Positions 7,125 to 15,864 are shown, numbered from the stretch's first letter. The stretch is 31,559 bases of DNA from JAVBUY01 sp031552735 (GCA_031552735.1 JAVBMF010000054.1:1-31559), one strand, 5' to 3'. The notes: a model not told the origin generated them from the letters alone. Made by a program: numbers and translations.

Positions 7125-8291
7125 ATGCGCAATCAACCGCTACGAAGGATAGGCAAGAAAGTAATCAACCTGTGCCTGATGGGCAGCATGTTCTTTGCGC
7201 CATGCACAGCCACCGGCCCCACACGCCTGGCCATCGCGGCCAACACCGCCGCGAAAAAGCCGGGCAAGGTCGTGACAGCCTATGTGTATGATGCGAAAAA
7301 TCCGACGCTGCTTTCGCGCGACGCGGACATCCTGACGCACATCAACTGGTCGTTCGCGCTGATCAAAGACGGGCGCGTGACCGGCGACCACTGGCGCAAC
7401 ATCGGCAAACTGCTGGACTACAAGCAAAAGCATCCGCGCGTTAAAACCGTGGTGTCCATCGGCGGGTGGGAGGCCGACGGCTTTTCGCAGGCGGCCAGCA
7501 GCGAGGAAGGCATCCGCGCGTTTGTGGAATCGACCATCGAACTGATGCAACGCTACAACTTTGACGGCGTGGACATCGACTGGGAGTACCCGGGCAACAG
7601 CGCGGCGGGCATCGCCAGCGCGCCGGAGGACAAGCAGAACTTTACGAGGCTGCTCAAGGCATTGCGCGCCGGACTGGACGCGCTGGGCAGGCAGGACGGG
7701 CGCTATCGCTCGCTGTCCATCGCGGTGGGCGCGTCCAACGCCTGCGTGCGCGGCATCGAGTGCGCGAAGATCGCGCCGCTGCTCGACTATGTGTATGTGA
7801 TGAGCTATGACATGCACGGGCAGCGCACCACCGGACACCATACGAATCTGTACCCGGCGGCAAACGACCCGGGCGGCGTGTCCGCCGATACCATCCTCCG
7901 CGCATACGAGCGCGCGGGCATTCCGCGCAGCAAGCTGGTGATCGGCGCGGCGTTCTACGGGCATCTGTGGAAGGGCGTGACCGACCCGGGCGAAGGCGGC
8001 GATGGGTTTGCGCAGGCCGCGTCCGACAGCGGTGGCAGCGCGGTGAGCTACACGAATATCGTCAAGAACTATTTGGGCAAAAACGGCTATGCGCGCTATT
8101 GGGACGAGGCCGCGCGCGCGCCGTATCTCTACAATGGCGATCGCTTCATCAGCTATGATGACGAGCAGTCGGTCTACGAGAAGGCGGTGTACGCGCGCAC
8201 GCATGGGCTGGGCGGCGTGATGTTCTGGGAATACACGCACGACCCCAGCAGCGCGCTGCTAAGGGCGGTCGGCAAGGGACTGAATCCCTGA
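7125..8291 (+). CDS. Secreted GH18 glycoside hydrolase (chitinase-like)
   Basis: A 388-residue protein with an N-terminal signal-like segment (basic RRIGKK, then a hydrophobic stretch, possible cleavage near AIAAN) and one GH18 barrel. The catalytic motif DGVDIDWE is at 147-154, with Glu154 as acid/base; the SIGG strand motif is at 111-114, and MSYDMHG and the late GVMFWEYTHD strand are present. GH18 enzymes cleave beta-1,4-linked GlcNAc polymers; in spore formers some act on cortex peptidoglycan. No LysM or chitin-binding domain is present, so target and location are open. The start at 7125 follows AAGGAGGG; an earlier in-frame ATG at 7089 has no such site. Confidence 0.9.
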   Translation: MRNQPLRRIGKKVINLCLMGSMFFAPCTATGPTRLAIAANTAAKKPGKVVTAYVYDAKNPTLLSRDADILTHINWSFALIKDGRVTGDHWRNIGKLLDYKQKHPRVKTVVSIGGWEADGFSQAASSEEGIRAFVESTIELMQRYNFDGVDIDWEYPGNSAAGIASAPEDKQNFTRLLKALRAGLDALGRQDGRYRSLSIAVGASNACVRGIECAKIAPLLDYVYVMSYDMHGQRTTGHHTNLYPAANDPGGVSADTILRAYERAGIPRSKLVIGAAFYGHLWKGVTDPGEGGDGFAQAASDSGGSAVSYTNIVKNYLGKNGYARYWDEAARAPYLYNGDRFISYDDEQSVYEKAVYARTHGLGGVMFWEYTHDPSSALLRAVGKGLNP

Positions 8292-8324
8292 AATTGGTAT
8301 GGCAAAACAGCCGAAAAAAGGGAA

Positions 8325-8354
8325 GAACGCTATCGTGCATAGCGTTCTTTTTTA
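8325..8354. terminator. Bidirectional terminator between the GH18 gene and the proline-rich gene
   Basis: A 9-bp perfect stem (8325-8333 with 8339-8347) with a 5-nt loop is followed by seven T. An A-rich run on the left side gives T on the minus strand. Confidence 0.88.
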
Positions 8355-8366
8355 TATGTATTGCGA

Positions 8367-8723
8367 TTACGGCGTGGGCGGTTCCAGCGGTTTTTGCTGA
8401 TATTGCACCTTGCTCGCCGCGACTTCCTGGTGCTTGGTGAGCACTGCGTCGTAGAATTGCCGCCGCGTGGGTTGCGGCGCGGTGTATGAACCGGGCGCGG
8501 TGGGGTATCCTGTGGGTGGATACATCGGCGGCGGTGTGCGCATGCGCGAGGCAGGGGAATCCGGCGCGACGGGCGCGGGCACAGGCGCGCTGGGTGCTGT
8601 GGCAGCCACCGACGGGGACGCGGGGGCGTGTGCGCCGGTCCAGCGTTCGGCGGCAAAGCGCGGCTGCGGCGTGAATAATTGCGCGGCGCCGCGCAGCAGT
8701 TGATAGGGGGACAAGGTGCTCAT
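8367..8723 (-). CDS. Small proline-rich protein, function unknown
   Basis: A 118-residue protein I do not recognise. It begins MSTLSPYQLLRGAAQLF, has a long Pro/Ala/Thr-rich middle with PPPMYPP and GYPTAPGSY, and ends in a charged helix-like part (RRQFYDAVLTKHQEVAASKVQYQQ). The ATG at 8723 is 6 nt after GGAGGG; the ATG codons at 8729 and 8741 are badly placed relative to that site. It is convergent with the GH18 gene, shares its terminator, and has a CATAGAAT box upstream that resembles mother-cell sigma factor -10 elements. A spore surface role is a guess. That it is a real gene is supported by the site, the terminator and the convergent layout. Confidence 0.6.
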   Translation of the reverse strand: MSTLSPYQLLRGAAQLFTPQPRFAAERWTGAHAPASPSVAATAPSAPVPAPVAPDSPASRMRTPPPMYPPTGYPTAPGSYTAPQPTRRQFYDAVLTKHQEVAASKVQYQQKPLEPPTP

Positions 8724-8811
8724 AGCCATCCCTCCAGACAATCATTGCATGCCCCATTCTATGACGTTGAAGCGAAAGATGTGCAAAAAATACGCAGATT
8801 CAAAAAAAGCA

Positions 8812-8840
8812 TTGTAGAAATTTGTGGATTTTTGTATAAT
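8812..8840 (+). promoter_or_regulatory. Sigma-A promoter of the propeller-protein gene
   Basis: TTGTAG (8812-8817), a 17-nt spacer and a consensus TATAAT (8835-8840) lie 33 nt before the TTG start. Confidence 0.7.
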
Positions 8841-8873
8841 GACTTTGTATGCACAAGAAATGAGGTGTACGGA

Positions 8874-11528
8874 TTGAAGGACAATACGCGCAACTCTTCA
8901 AAAAATCCGAGGGACGAACAGCCCTATGCGTGGGACGAGCCTGAGCAGCGCGGCTATTCCGCCGCCGATGCGGACGAGGCCGGGCCGCGCCGTCGCCGCC
9001 GTTCCGAGCGGTTTTCGCACTTGTATGAGGAGGAGGAGCAGCAAGCGCCCGTGCGCGCCGCCGCGCCGACCCGTACGCGCGCGCCGGAGCAGGACTTGGG
9101 CGCGACGCGTATTGCGCCCGTGCGCAAGGCGCGCGATCTGTACGCCGACGAAGCGTATGACCGGCAGCCCGCCCGGCCCAGCCGCCGCGCGCTGCGCGTC
9201 GATCCCGATGAGGACCGCTATGACGACATCGAGGGCGACGACAACTATGATGACTATGATGCGTACGACGCGTACGATGATCGCCGCACCGCGCCCCGCC
9301 GCCGCTTCCCGGTCGTGCTGGTGGCGCTGGCGCTGCTGATCGCGCTTGTCGCGGCGGGCGCGTTTGCCTTCCCCGCGCAGCGCGACTTGGTGGTCAGCAA
9401 GATCACCGACATGGTCGGCGGCGTGCTGCCGACCACATCGCAGCAGCAGGAAGTGCCGCCGATGAGCATCAACGGCTTTTTCGCCGACATGAGCACCGCA
9501 CCTGTGGGCACCGCAGTGGCGTTCACCATCCAAACGTCGCTCAACGTGCAGCGCGTGCGCCTGCAAGACGCGTCGGGCAACGAGATTGGTCTGGCACCCG
9601 ACGGCACGCCCGGCTGGGGCGTGGTCACCGATGGCAATGAGTTCACCTGGACCATCCCATATGCGTTCCAGTCGCCCTATCGTGGCGCGATTGACGCGTG
9701 CGTGGGCACCAACGACACCTGGTCGTCCAGCACCGCGACGCTGCAAATCGAAGTGATCACGCAGGAGGAGCTGTTGGCGCGCATGCCGACGCCGACGCCG
9801 ACGGAAGTGCCGCCGACGCCAACGCCCACCCCGTCGCCGACTCCGGCACCGCCGACACCCACGCCCACCCCGACCCCGGAACCGACGCCGACGCCCACCC
9901 CGACGCCCAAGCCGTTCGTGGCCAGCGCGGTGGTGCCCGTCGAAGCGACCACCGCCAAGAAGATGCGCACGACCGCTACGTTCTATCAGCTCAGCAAGGA
10001 GCAGAGCGAGAAGCTGGCCGCCGATCCGAAGGCGAAAATCACCGACAAGCTGCTGTATCCGTTGCTGAAGGAGCCGTACAAGGCCAGCAAGCCGGTGGCG
10101 ATGGGCGATCCCGCGCTCTACGGCAAGCAGGACGGCATCCTGACATTCCGTGGCGGGCCGCTGCGCCAGAACGCGGCGGAAGGCACGGTGGATGTGTCCG
10201 AGCAGAAGCTGGAGGTCGTGTGGTCCAAGCGCACCGGCCGCCTGGAGGACTATGTGGGCATTGGCTGGACAGGCCAGCCGATGATCGTCAAGTGGCACAA
10301 GGAAGTGCGCGAGGCGATGAACATCAACGATGCAAAGAAGGCCAAAGAGGGCCTGAAGGAAGGCATCTTTGCCGCGATGGACGGCATGGTGTACTTCTTT
10401 GATATCGACGACGGCGAGAAAACGCGCGACCCGATCGACCTGAGCATGCCCATCATGGCGACGCCCGCGATTGACCCGCGCGGCTTCCCGATCATGTATG
10501 TGGCGCAGGCCGAGTCCAAGCTGGAGCGCATCGAAGGCCCGATCGGCATGCACATCATCAACCTGCTGGATCAGAAGCCGATGTTTACCGAGAAGGGCTT
10601 GAACGCCGTCGCGCCGTCGCCCAAGGAGGATGCGGTGCACGGTTCGCCGATTATCGAGCCGACATCCGACACGATGATCTATGGCGCTGACAACGGCCTG
10701 CTGTACAGCGTGGCGCTGGGCACCAGTGAGTTTAACCCCTCGAAGGCCAACCTCTCCATTGATCCGTCCGTGACCATGGCAAAGATCAACACCGCCAACA
10801 AGAAGGATATGGGCATCCGTGGCAGCGTGGCGATGTATGGCGGTTATCTGTATTACGCGAACATGGCCGGGTATCTGTACTGTGTGGATGCCAATACACT
10901 CGAGCCGGTTTGGGTGGCGTCCGTGACCGACGCAACCTACGCGACCGTCGCGCTGGACATTGACGAAGATGGCGAAGTTGCGCTGTATACCGCCTGCATG
11001 CTGGTCAAGCAGGGCAACAAGGGCAAGGTGTTTGTGCGCCGCTTCAATGCGCTGACCGGCGAGCTTGTCTGGGAGAAGCCGGTGGACGCGGTCTTTGATC
11101 GCGAGGATTTGGCCGGCGCTTGGGCCTCGCCGATCATCGGCGAAGCGGGCAGCGATATCGCCGATCTGGTGATCTTTGCGATCACCGGCACCAAGGATGG
11201 CGCGGGCGGTTCGCTGATCGCCTTCAGCAAGGAGAAGGGCGAGGAAGTATGGAACCAGCCGATGGATTGCGCGGTGCAGGGCTCGCCTGTGGCGGTGTAT
11301 GACAAGGTCGAGGATGGCGAGGAGATCGCCGATCCTTCCGCCGAAAAGAAAGCGTACCTAATCGTGGGCGACGCGAACGGCCAGCTCCGCCTGATTGACG
11401 GCTTCTATGGTTCGCAGTTGGGCATGGAGCGGCTCGAAGGCTCGATCGAGGGCTCGCCCGCGGTATACAACGACATGATCATCGTCGGTACGACGCAGGC
11501 CAGAATGTACGGCGTGCGCATCCGCTAG
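8874..11528 (+). CDS. Membrane-anchored PQQ-like beta-propeller protein
   Basis: An 884-residue protein read from a TTG start at 8874, 6 nt after GAGGTG and 33 nt after the -10. Residues 1-144 are cytoplasmic, highly charged and low in complexity (RRRRR, EEEE, then an Asp/Tyr-rich run). A single helix spans about 145-166. Next comes a predicted beta domain (about 190-290), a Thr-Pro linker (about 305-346) and a C-terminal beta-propeller (about 350-884) with repeated GYLYCVDANTLEPVWVASV-like and GGSLIAFSKEKGEEVWNQP-like blades. PQQ-like propellers often act as extracellular scaffolds or binding modules; no enzyme residues are evident. It is transcribed alone and ends at a hairpin. Function unknown. 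Confidence 0.8.
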   Translation: MKDNTRNSSKNPRDEQPYAWDEPEQRGYSAADADEAGPRRRRRSERFSHLYEEEEQQAPVRAAAPTRTRAPEQDLGATRIAPVRKARDLYADEAYDRQPARPSRRALRVDPDEDRYDDIEGDDNYDDYDAYDAYDDRRTAPRRRFPVVLVALALLIALVAAGAFAFPAQRDLVVSKITDMVGGVLPTTSQQQEVPPMSINGFFADMSTAPVGTAVAFTIQTSLNVQRVRLQDASGNEIGLAPDGTPGWGVVTDGNEFTWTIPYAFQSPYRGAIDACVGTNDTWSSSTATLQIEVITQEELLARMPTPTPTEVPPTPTPTPSPTPAPPTPTPTPTPEPTPTPTPTPKPFVASAVVPVEATTAKKMRTTATFYQLSKEQSEKLAADPKAKITDKLLYPLLKEPYKASKPVAMGDPALYGKQDGILTFRGGPLRQNAAEGTVDVSEQKLEVVWSKRTGRLEDYVGIGWTGQPMIVKWHKEVREAMNINDAKKAKEGLKEGIFAAMDGMVYFFDIDDGEKTRDPIDLSMPIMATPAIDPRGFPIMYVAQAESKLERIEGPIGMHIINLLDQKPMFTEKGLNAVAPSPKEDAVHGSPIIEPTSDTMIYGADNGLLYSVALGTSEFNPSKANLSIDPSVTMAKINTANKKDMGIRGSVAMYGGYLYYANMAGYLYCVDANTLEPVWVASVTDATYATVALDIDEDGEVALYTACMLVKQGNKGKVFVRRFNALTGELVWEKPVDAVFDREDLAGAWASPIIGEAGSDIADLVIFAITGTKDGAGGSLIAFSKEKGEEVWNQPMDCAVQGSPVAVYDKVEDGEEIADPSAEKKAYLIVGDANGQLRLIDGFYGSQLGMERLEGSIEGSPAVYNDMIIVGTTQARMYGVRIR

Positions 11529-11538
11529 GGTTCATTCT

Positions 11539-11573
11539 CTCCGCGCCTGTCATCCGATGGGCGCGGAGTTTGT
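11539..11573 (+). terminator. Terminator after the propeller-protein gene
   Basis: A 9-bp perfect stem (11539-11547 with 11560-11568) with a 12-nt loop is followed by TTTGT. The T run is weak, so read-through into glpK is possible. Confidence 0.6.
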
Positions 11574-11596
11574 CTGCACAAAAGGGGGAGAAGCAT

Positions 11597-13087
11597 ATGG
11601 CACAGTACGTGGTGGCAATGGATCAGGGAACGACCAGCTCGCGCGCGGTGGTGTTCAATGATCGGGGGCATGTGGTGGCGCAATACGGCATGGAGTTTCC
11701 GCAGATTTATCCGCAGGCCGGATGGGTAGAGCACGACCCGATCGCCATTCTGGATTCGCAAATCACTTCGCTGCAACAGGCGGTGAAGCAATCCGCTGTG
11801 CCGCTGGAGGAAATCGCGGCCATTGGCCTGACCAACCAGCGCGAAACCACTGTGCTGTGGGAGCGCGCCACCGGCAAGCCGGTGCACAACGCGATTGTGT
11901 GGCAGTGCCGCCGCACGGCGCCCTATGTGGAGAGACTGCGCGCGCAGGGGCTGGAGGAGCATATCCGCAAAACCACCGGACTGATTCCGGACGCCTATTT
12001 TTCCGCGACCAAGCTGGCGTGGCTGCTGGACACGCTGGACCTGCACGCGCGCGCCGAGGCCGGGGAACTGTGCTTTGGCACCATTGATACGTGGTTGGCG
12101 TGGAACATGGTGGAAGACCGCCCGCATGTGACCGACGTATCCAACGCAAGCCGCACGATGCTGCTGAACATCCACACGCTGGACTGGGACGACACGCTGC
12201 TGAAGGCGCTGAACATTCCGCGCGCGGTGCTGCCCAAGGTGGTGGATACCTCCGGCGTGATCGGCCTGCTGTCGCCGGAGATTCTGGGCAAGCCGGTGCC
12301 GCTGGCCTCTATGGTTGGCGATCAGCAGGCGGCGCTGTTCGGCCAGGCGTGCCATCAGCCCGGCATGATGAAGAACACCTATGGCACCGGCTGCTTCCTG
12401 CTGATGAATACCGGCGAGCGGCCCGTTGCCTCGCGGCATGGGCTGATCACCACGGTGGGTTGGCGCATTGGCGGCAAGACTACCTATGCGCTGGAAGGCA
12501 GCGTGTTTGTTGGCGGCGCGGCCATTCAGTGGCTGCGCGACGAGATGCAGCTGATCCAGCGCGCCGCCGACAGCGAGGCGCTGGCATTGTCGGTGCCCGA
12601 CAATGGCGGCGTATATTTGGTGCCTGCGTTTACCGGACTGGGCGCGCCGCACTGGGACATGTACGCGCGCGGCATGGTGATCGGCTTGACGCGCGGCACC
12701 GGCAAGGCGCATATGGTGCGCGCCGCACTGGAATCCGTCGCCTATCAGTCCGCCGGATTGGTCGAGGCAATGGCCAAGGATGCCGGGGCGCAGCCGCCGG
12801 AATTGCGCGTGGACGGCGGCGCGAGTGGCAACCGATTCCTGATTCAGTTCCAATCCGATATTCTGGGTGTGCCGGTGGTGCGCCCGCAGGTGATTGAAAC
12901 CACCGCGCTGGGCGCCGCGCTGCTCGCCGGGCTGGCCGCCGGCGTGTGGCCGGATATGGCGGCGCTGGCAAACGTATGGCATGCCGATCTTCGGCTTGTG
13001 CCCGACATGGACGACGCGCAGCGTGCCGCGCTGCTCAAGGACTGGAATCGCGCGGTGCAGCGCGCCGCGAAATGGATTGAAGCCTAG
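11597..13087 (+). CDS. glpK: Glycerol kinase
   Basis: A 496-residue FGGY-family kinase making sn-glycerol 3-phosphate from glycerol and ATP. The start VVAMDQGTTSSRAVVF, the substrate loop GLTNQRETTVLWE, the family signature region GDQQAALFGQAC with YGTGCFLLMNTG, and the C-terminal DGGASGNRFLIQFQSDIL are all present. The length matches the family (about 500). The ATG at 11597 follows GGGGGAG by 6-7 nt. No glycerol facilitator or glycerol-3-phosphate dehydrogenase gene is adjacent. A strong terminator follows. Confidence 0.96.
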   Translation: MAQYVVAMDQGTTSSRAVVFNDRGHVVAQYGMEFPQIYPQAGWVEHDPIAILDSQITSLQQAVKQSAVPLEEIAAIGLTNQRETTVLWERATGKPVHNAIVWQCRRTAPYVERLRAQGLEEHIRKTTGLIPDAYFSATKLAWLLDTLDLHARAEAGELCFGTIDTWLAWNMVEDRPHVTDVSNASRTMLLNIHTLDWDDTLLKALNIPRAVLPKVVDTSGVIGLLSPEILGKPVPLASMVGDQQAALFGQACHQPGMMKNTYGTGCFLLMNTGERPVASRHGLITTVGWRIGGKTTYALEGSVFVGGAAIQWLRDEMQLIQRAADSEALALSVPDNGGVYLVPAFTGLGAPHWDMYARGMVIGLTRGTGKAHMVRAALESVAYQSAGLVEAMAKDAGAQPPELRVDGGASGNRFLIQFQSDILGVPVVRPQVIETTALGAALLAGLAAGVWPDMAALANVWHADLRLVPDMDDAQRAALLKDWNRAVQRAAKWIEA

Positions 13088-13140
13088 GCAAAGTTTCGCC
13101 GCCTGGAACCGGCGAAAAGCGCACGAATATACAGACAGAA

Positions 13141-13166
13141 AAAGAGGCGTTTCGCCTCTTTTTTTT
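13141..13166 (+). terminator. Terminator after glpK
   Basis: A 9-bp stem (13141-13149 with 13153-13161) with a 3-nt loop runs into a continuous T tract to 13166. Confidence 0.9.
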
Positions 13167-13213
13167 GTGCCAAAGAATGCATCCGTTTTTTGTAAAAATT
13201 TTTCCGAGAAGTA

Positions 13214-13241
13214 TTGCAAATTTCCTTTTCCGTGCTATACT
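13214..13241 (+). promoter_or_regulatory. Promoter upstream of spo0A
   Basis: TTGCAA (13214-13219), a 16-nt spacer and TATACT (13236-13241) form a good sigma-A promoter. The leader to the start codon is about 100 nt and contains 0A boxes. Confidence 0.65.
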
Positions 13242-13270
13242 GAAAGAAGTTGATGAAAACATAATCAATA

Positions 13271-13319
13271 TGTCAAACATCGACGTGATTCGACTCCGTG
13301 TGGAGGGCATTGTGTCGAA
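13271..13319 (+). promoter_or_regulatory. Cluster of 0A boxes before spo0A
   Basis: A perfect TGTCGAA box is at 13313-13319. Single-mismatch versions are TGTCAAA at 13271-13277 and the inverted TTCGACT at 13289-13295. All lie between the promoter and the spo0A start, which suggests autoregulation. Confidence 0.6.
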
Positions 13320-13350
13320 TCCTCATGCAAAAGCGGAAGGAAGGGACAGT

Positions 13351-14127
13351 ATGGAGCAAGTTAGGGTACTTATCGTCGATGATAACGCTGAACTTCGCAA
13401 TGTGGTGGCAAAGTTTTTTTCGCGGCAAGAGGGAATTACGGTCGTGGGGCAGGCAACCAATGGAGAGGATGCGCTGCAAATGCTGGCGGATACCGCCCCG
13501 GATGTGCTGCTGCTGGACATGATCATGCCCAAAGTGGATGGGTACAGTGTGCTGGAGCAGATGCGGCAAATGAATCTGGCCAAGGAGCCGGAAGTGATCG
13601 CGCTGACAGCACTGGGACGCGATGATTTTATCACCCGTGCGGTAGAGCTTGGCGTGCGTTACTACATGGTCAAGCCATTCGATTTTCCTGTGCTGTATCA
13701 GCGCGTGATGGAGGTCGCCGGAAAGCGAAGCACCCGACCGGAAACATCTACGGTATTACCCATGGTTGCGCCTGCGCGCTCGCTGGATGAGCGCATCGCG
13801 GGACTGTTCCTGACCATCGGCATCCCCGCGCACATCAAGGGGTATCAGTTCCTGCGCGAGGCGGTCAAGATGGTGATCGACCAGCCGGACATGATCAACC
13901 GCATTACCAAGGAGCTGTATCCGGGCATCGGCCGCCGGTTCAATACCACCGCCAGCAAGGTCGAGCGCGCGATCCGCCACGCCATCGAGGTGGCGTGGAG
14001 CCGTGGCCGCATCGAGGTGCTGAATCAGGTCTTTGGCGCCAACGTATGCTCGCTGGATGACAAACCGACCAATGGGGAGTTTGTGGCGCTGGTTGCCGAC
14101 AAACTGAGTCTGGAACGCACTGCCTGA
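13351..14127 (+). CDS. spo0A: Stage 0 sporulation protein A (Spo0A)
   Basis: A 258-residue master regulator of sporulation entry. The receiver domain has the acidic pair Asp10/Asp11 (LIVDDN), the phosphoacceptor Asp56 (LLLDMIMPKVDG) and the conserved Lys in YYMVKPFDF. The C-terminal DNA-binding domain carries the Spo0A hallmarks HIKGYQFLREA, ITKELYPGI and KVERAIRHAIEVAWSRG. The ATG at 13351 follows AAGGAAGGG; the open frame reaches further upstream but only into the leader. spoIVB, the usual upstream neighbour, is absent here; glpK lies upstream, behind a terminator. Probably regulated by itself through the leader 0A boxes. Confidence 0.97.
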   Translation: MEQVRVLIVDDNAELRNVVAKFFSRQEGITVVGQATNGEDALQMLADTAPDVLLLDMIMPKVDGYSVLEQMRQMNLAKEPEVIALTALGRDDFITRAVELGVRYYMVKPFDFPVLYQRVMEVAGKRSTRPETSTVLPMVAPARSLDERIAGLFLTIGIPAHIKGYQFLREAVKMVIDQPDMINRITKELYPGIGRRFNTTASKVERAIRHAIEVAWSRGRIEVLNQVFGANVCSLDDKPTNGEFVALVADKLSLERTA

Positions 14128-14156
14128 CCCATTGGCTGCATATCCCATTCGCCTGC

Positions 14157-14194
14157 CCCCGCCGTTCCCGCATATGCTGGAGCGGCGGGGCTTT
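14157..14194 (+). terminator. Terminator after spo0A
   Basis: CCCCGCCG (14157-14164) pairs with CGGCGGGG (14183-14190), with a partly self-complementary loop, followed by CTTTTG. Confidence 0.75.
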
Positions 14195-14230
14195 TGTGTG
14201 CAAAAATTAGATAAGGTGTCTAAGAAGTGA

Positions 14231-14259
14231 TTGTGATTTTGGGAAAAATATGATACACT
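14231..14259 (+). promoter_or_regulatory. Promoter of the GntP-family permease gene
   Basis: TTGTGA (14231-14236), a 17-nt spacer and TACACT (14254-14259). The leader to the ATG is about 155 nt and holds a 7-bp hairpin (14275-14281 with 14292-14298) and a T7 run (14312-14318). Confidence 0.5.
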
Positions 14260-14422
14260 GCTCGCATAGAGTGTGCAAGGGAGGACTTCCCCCCTTGCGT
14301 ATTGTGGAGCATTTTTTTGCGGCACATGGGTTTTTAAGAGCGCGCAGAGCACTCTTGAAATACAGGCGGCGCCACACGCATCGCGCGCGGTACCGGCTGA
14401 AATTGATGGGGGAGGTTGTCAC

Positions 14423-15823
14423 ATGGTTACAGGTCCGCTGCTATTGGTTATCCTGGTTATCGGTGTCGCCGCGATCATCTTTCTGACCGGAAAAATGAAA
14501 GTCCATCCCTTTGTGTCCCTGTTGCTGGTCGCCTTCGGTATGGCGTTTGCGGCTGGCATGCCGCTGCTGAACGGCAAAACGCCGGATGACAAGGTCATCG
14601 AGGGCATTGCCACAACCATCACCTCCGGCTTTGGCGCGACGATGACCAGCATCGGTATTGTCATTCTGCTGGGCACCATCATCGGCACCATACTGGAGAA
14701 ATCCGGCGCGGCGGTCAAGATGGCCGACGTGGTGGTCCGTGCTGTGGGCAAGAAGCACCCGGCGCTGGCCATGAGCATCATTGGCTACATTGTTTCCATT
14801 CCGGTATTTTGCGACTCCGGCTTTGTCATCCTCAGTCCCTTTAAGCGCGCTTTGTCCCGCCGCACCGGCGCCTCGGCGGTGGCGATGAGCATCGCGCTGG
14901 CCACCGGCCTGTATGCCACGCACGTCATGGTGCCGCCGACGCCCGGCCCGATCGCCGCTGCGGCCAACCTAGGTTTGGAAGGCAACCTGCTGTGGGTCAT
15001 CGTGGTCGGCCTGATCATCTCCATTCCGTCCATCATCATCGGCTACTTCTACTCCACCAAGTTCGGCCCGAAGTTCAAGTGCGCCGATGACGTGGCGGGC
15101 GAGGCCGAAGAGGACTACGACACGCTGATTAAGCAATATGGCAAGCTGCCCAACACGCTGCTGTCCTTCGCGCCGATCGTGCTGCCCATCATCCTGATGG
15201 CGCTGGGCTCTGTCGCGACGATGGCCAAGTGGCCCGGCGGCTTTGCCACGTGGCTCAAGTTCCTGGGCACGCCGGTGATCGCGCTGATGTGCGGCTTCCT
15301 GTGCAGTCTGGCGCTGTTGCCCAAGTGGAACAAAGAAACGCTGACCGACTGGATGGGCGATGCGCTCAAGTCCGGCGGCAACATCATCATCATCACCGCC
15401 GCCGGTGGCGCGCTGGGCCGCGTGCTGGCCAATACCGGCATCGGCAACTATCTGGGCAACGCGCTGCTGTCGCTCAACCTGCCGGTAGGCATTTTGGTGC
15501 CGTTCCTGATTTCTGCGGCCATCAAGACCGCGCAGGGCTCGTCCACCGTCGCGCTGACGCTGACCTCGGCGCTGGTGTTCCCGATGCTGGGCGCGTTGGG
15601 TTTGAACACGGTGTATATGCAGGTGCTGACCGTCATGGCGATCGGTGCCGGTTCGATGACTGTGTCGCACGCCAACGACAGCTACTTCTGGGTCATCACC
15701 GAGTTCTCCGGCATGGAGGTCAAGGATTCCTACCGCGCGTGGACACTGGCGACGCTGGTGCAGGGCTGTGGCACGATGATTGTCATCCTGCTTGCTTCGC
15801 TGCTCGCGCCGATCTTCGGCTAA
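14423..15823 (+). CDS. GntP-family gluconate/organic acid:H+ symporter
   Basis: A 466-residue permease with about 12-14 hydrophobic segments. Typical GntP features are GFGATMTSIGIVILLGTIIG near the N-terminus, the IPVFCDSGFVILSP segment, HVMVPPTPGPIAAA and, near the end, SHANDSYFWVI. The family imports gluconate, ketogluconates, glycerate or similar hydroxy acids; the substrate cannot be told here. The ATG at 14423 is 7 nt after GGGGGAGG. It is alone, with no sugar-acid kinase or dehydrogenase next to it, and has a long structured leader and a terminator. Confidence 0.9.
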   Translation: MVTGPLLLVILVIGVAAIIFLTGKMKVHPFVSLLLVAFGMAFAAGMPLLNGKTPDDKVIEGIATTITSGFGATMTSIGIVILLGTIIGTILEKSGAAVKMADVVVRAVGKKHPALAMSIIGYIVSIPVFCDSGFVILSPFKRALSRRTGASAVAMSIALATGLYATHVMVPPTPGPIAAAANLGLEGNLLWVIVVGLIISIPSIIIGYFYSTKFGPKFKCADDVAGEAEEDYDTLIKQYGKLPNTLLSFAPIVLPIILMALGSVATMAKWPGGFATWLKFLGTPVIALMCGFLCSLALLPKWNKETLTDWMGDALKSGGNIIIITAAGGALGRVLANTGIGNYLGNALLSLNLPVGILVPFLISAAIKTAQGSSTVALTLTSALVFPMLGALGLNTVYMQVLTVMAIGAGSMTVSHANDSYFWVITEFSGMEVKDSYRAWTLATLVQGCGTMIVILLASLLAPIFG

Positions 15824-15837
15824 TACTCGCTCCATAG

Positions 15838-15864
15838 AAAGAGGTCGCTTCGGCGGCCTCTTTT
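15838..15864 (+). terminator. Terminator after the GntP-family gene
   Basis: An 11-bp stem with one G-T pair (15838-15848 with 15853-15863) is closed by a TTCG tetraloop and includes the T run. Confidence 0.85.

Noticed and set aside
9788..9915. CCGACGCC-like short repeats, considered as a direct-repeat array or phase-variable tract
   Set aside because: They encode the Thr-Pro stalk of the propeller protein in frame; the repeat is imperfect with varied codons, so a protein linker explains it.
8898..10640. 580-codon minus-strand open frame inside the propeller gene
   Set aside because: Mirror of the real gene; low-complexity His/Arg/Gly content and no ribosome site.
11525..13219. 564-codon minus-strand open frame opposite glpK
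   Set aside because: glpK is certain; the antisense frame has no recognisable domain or start signal.
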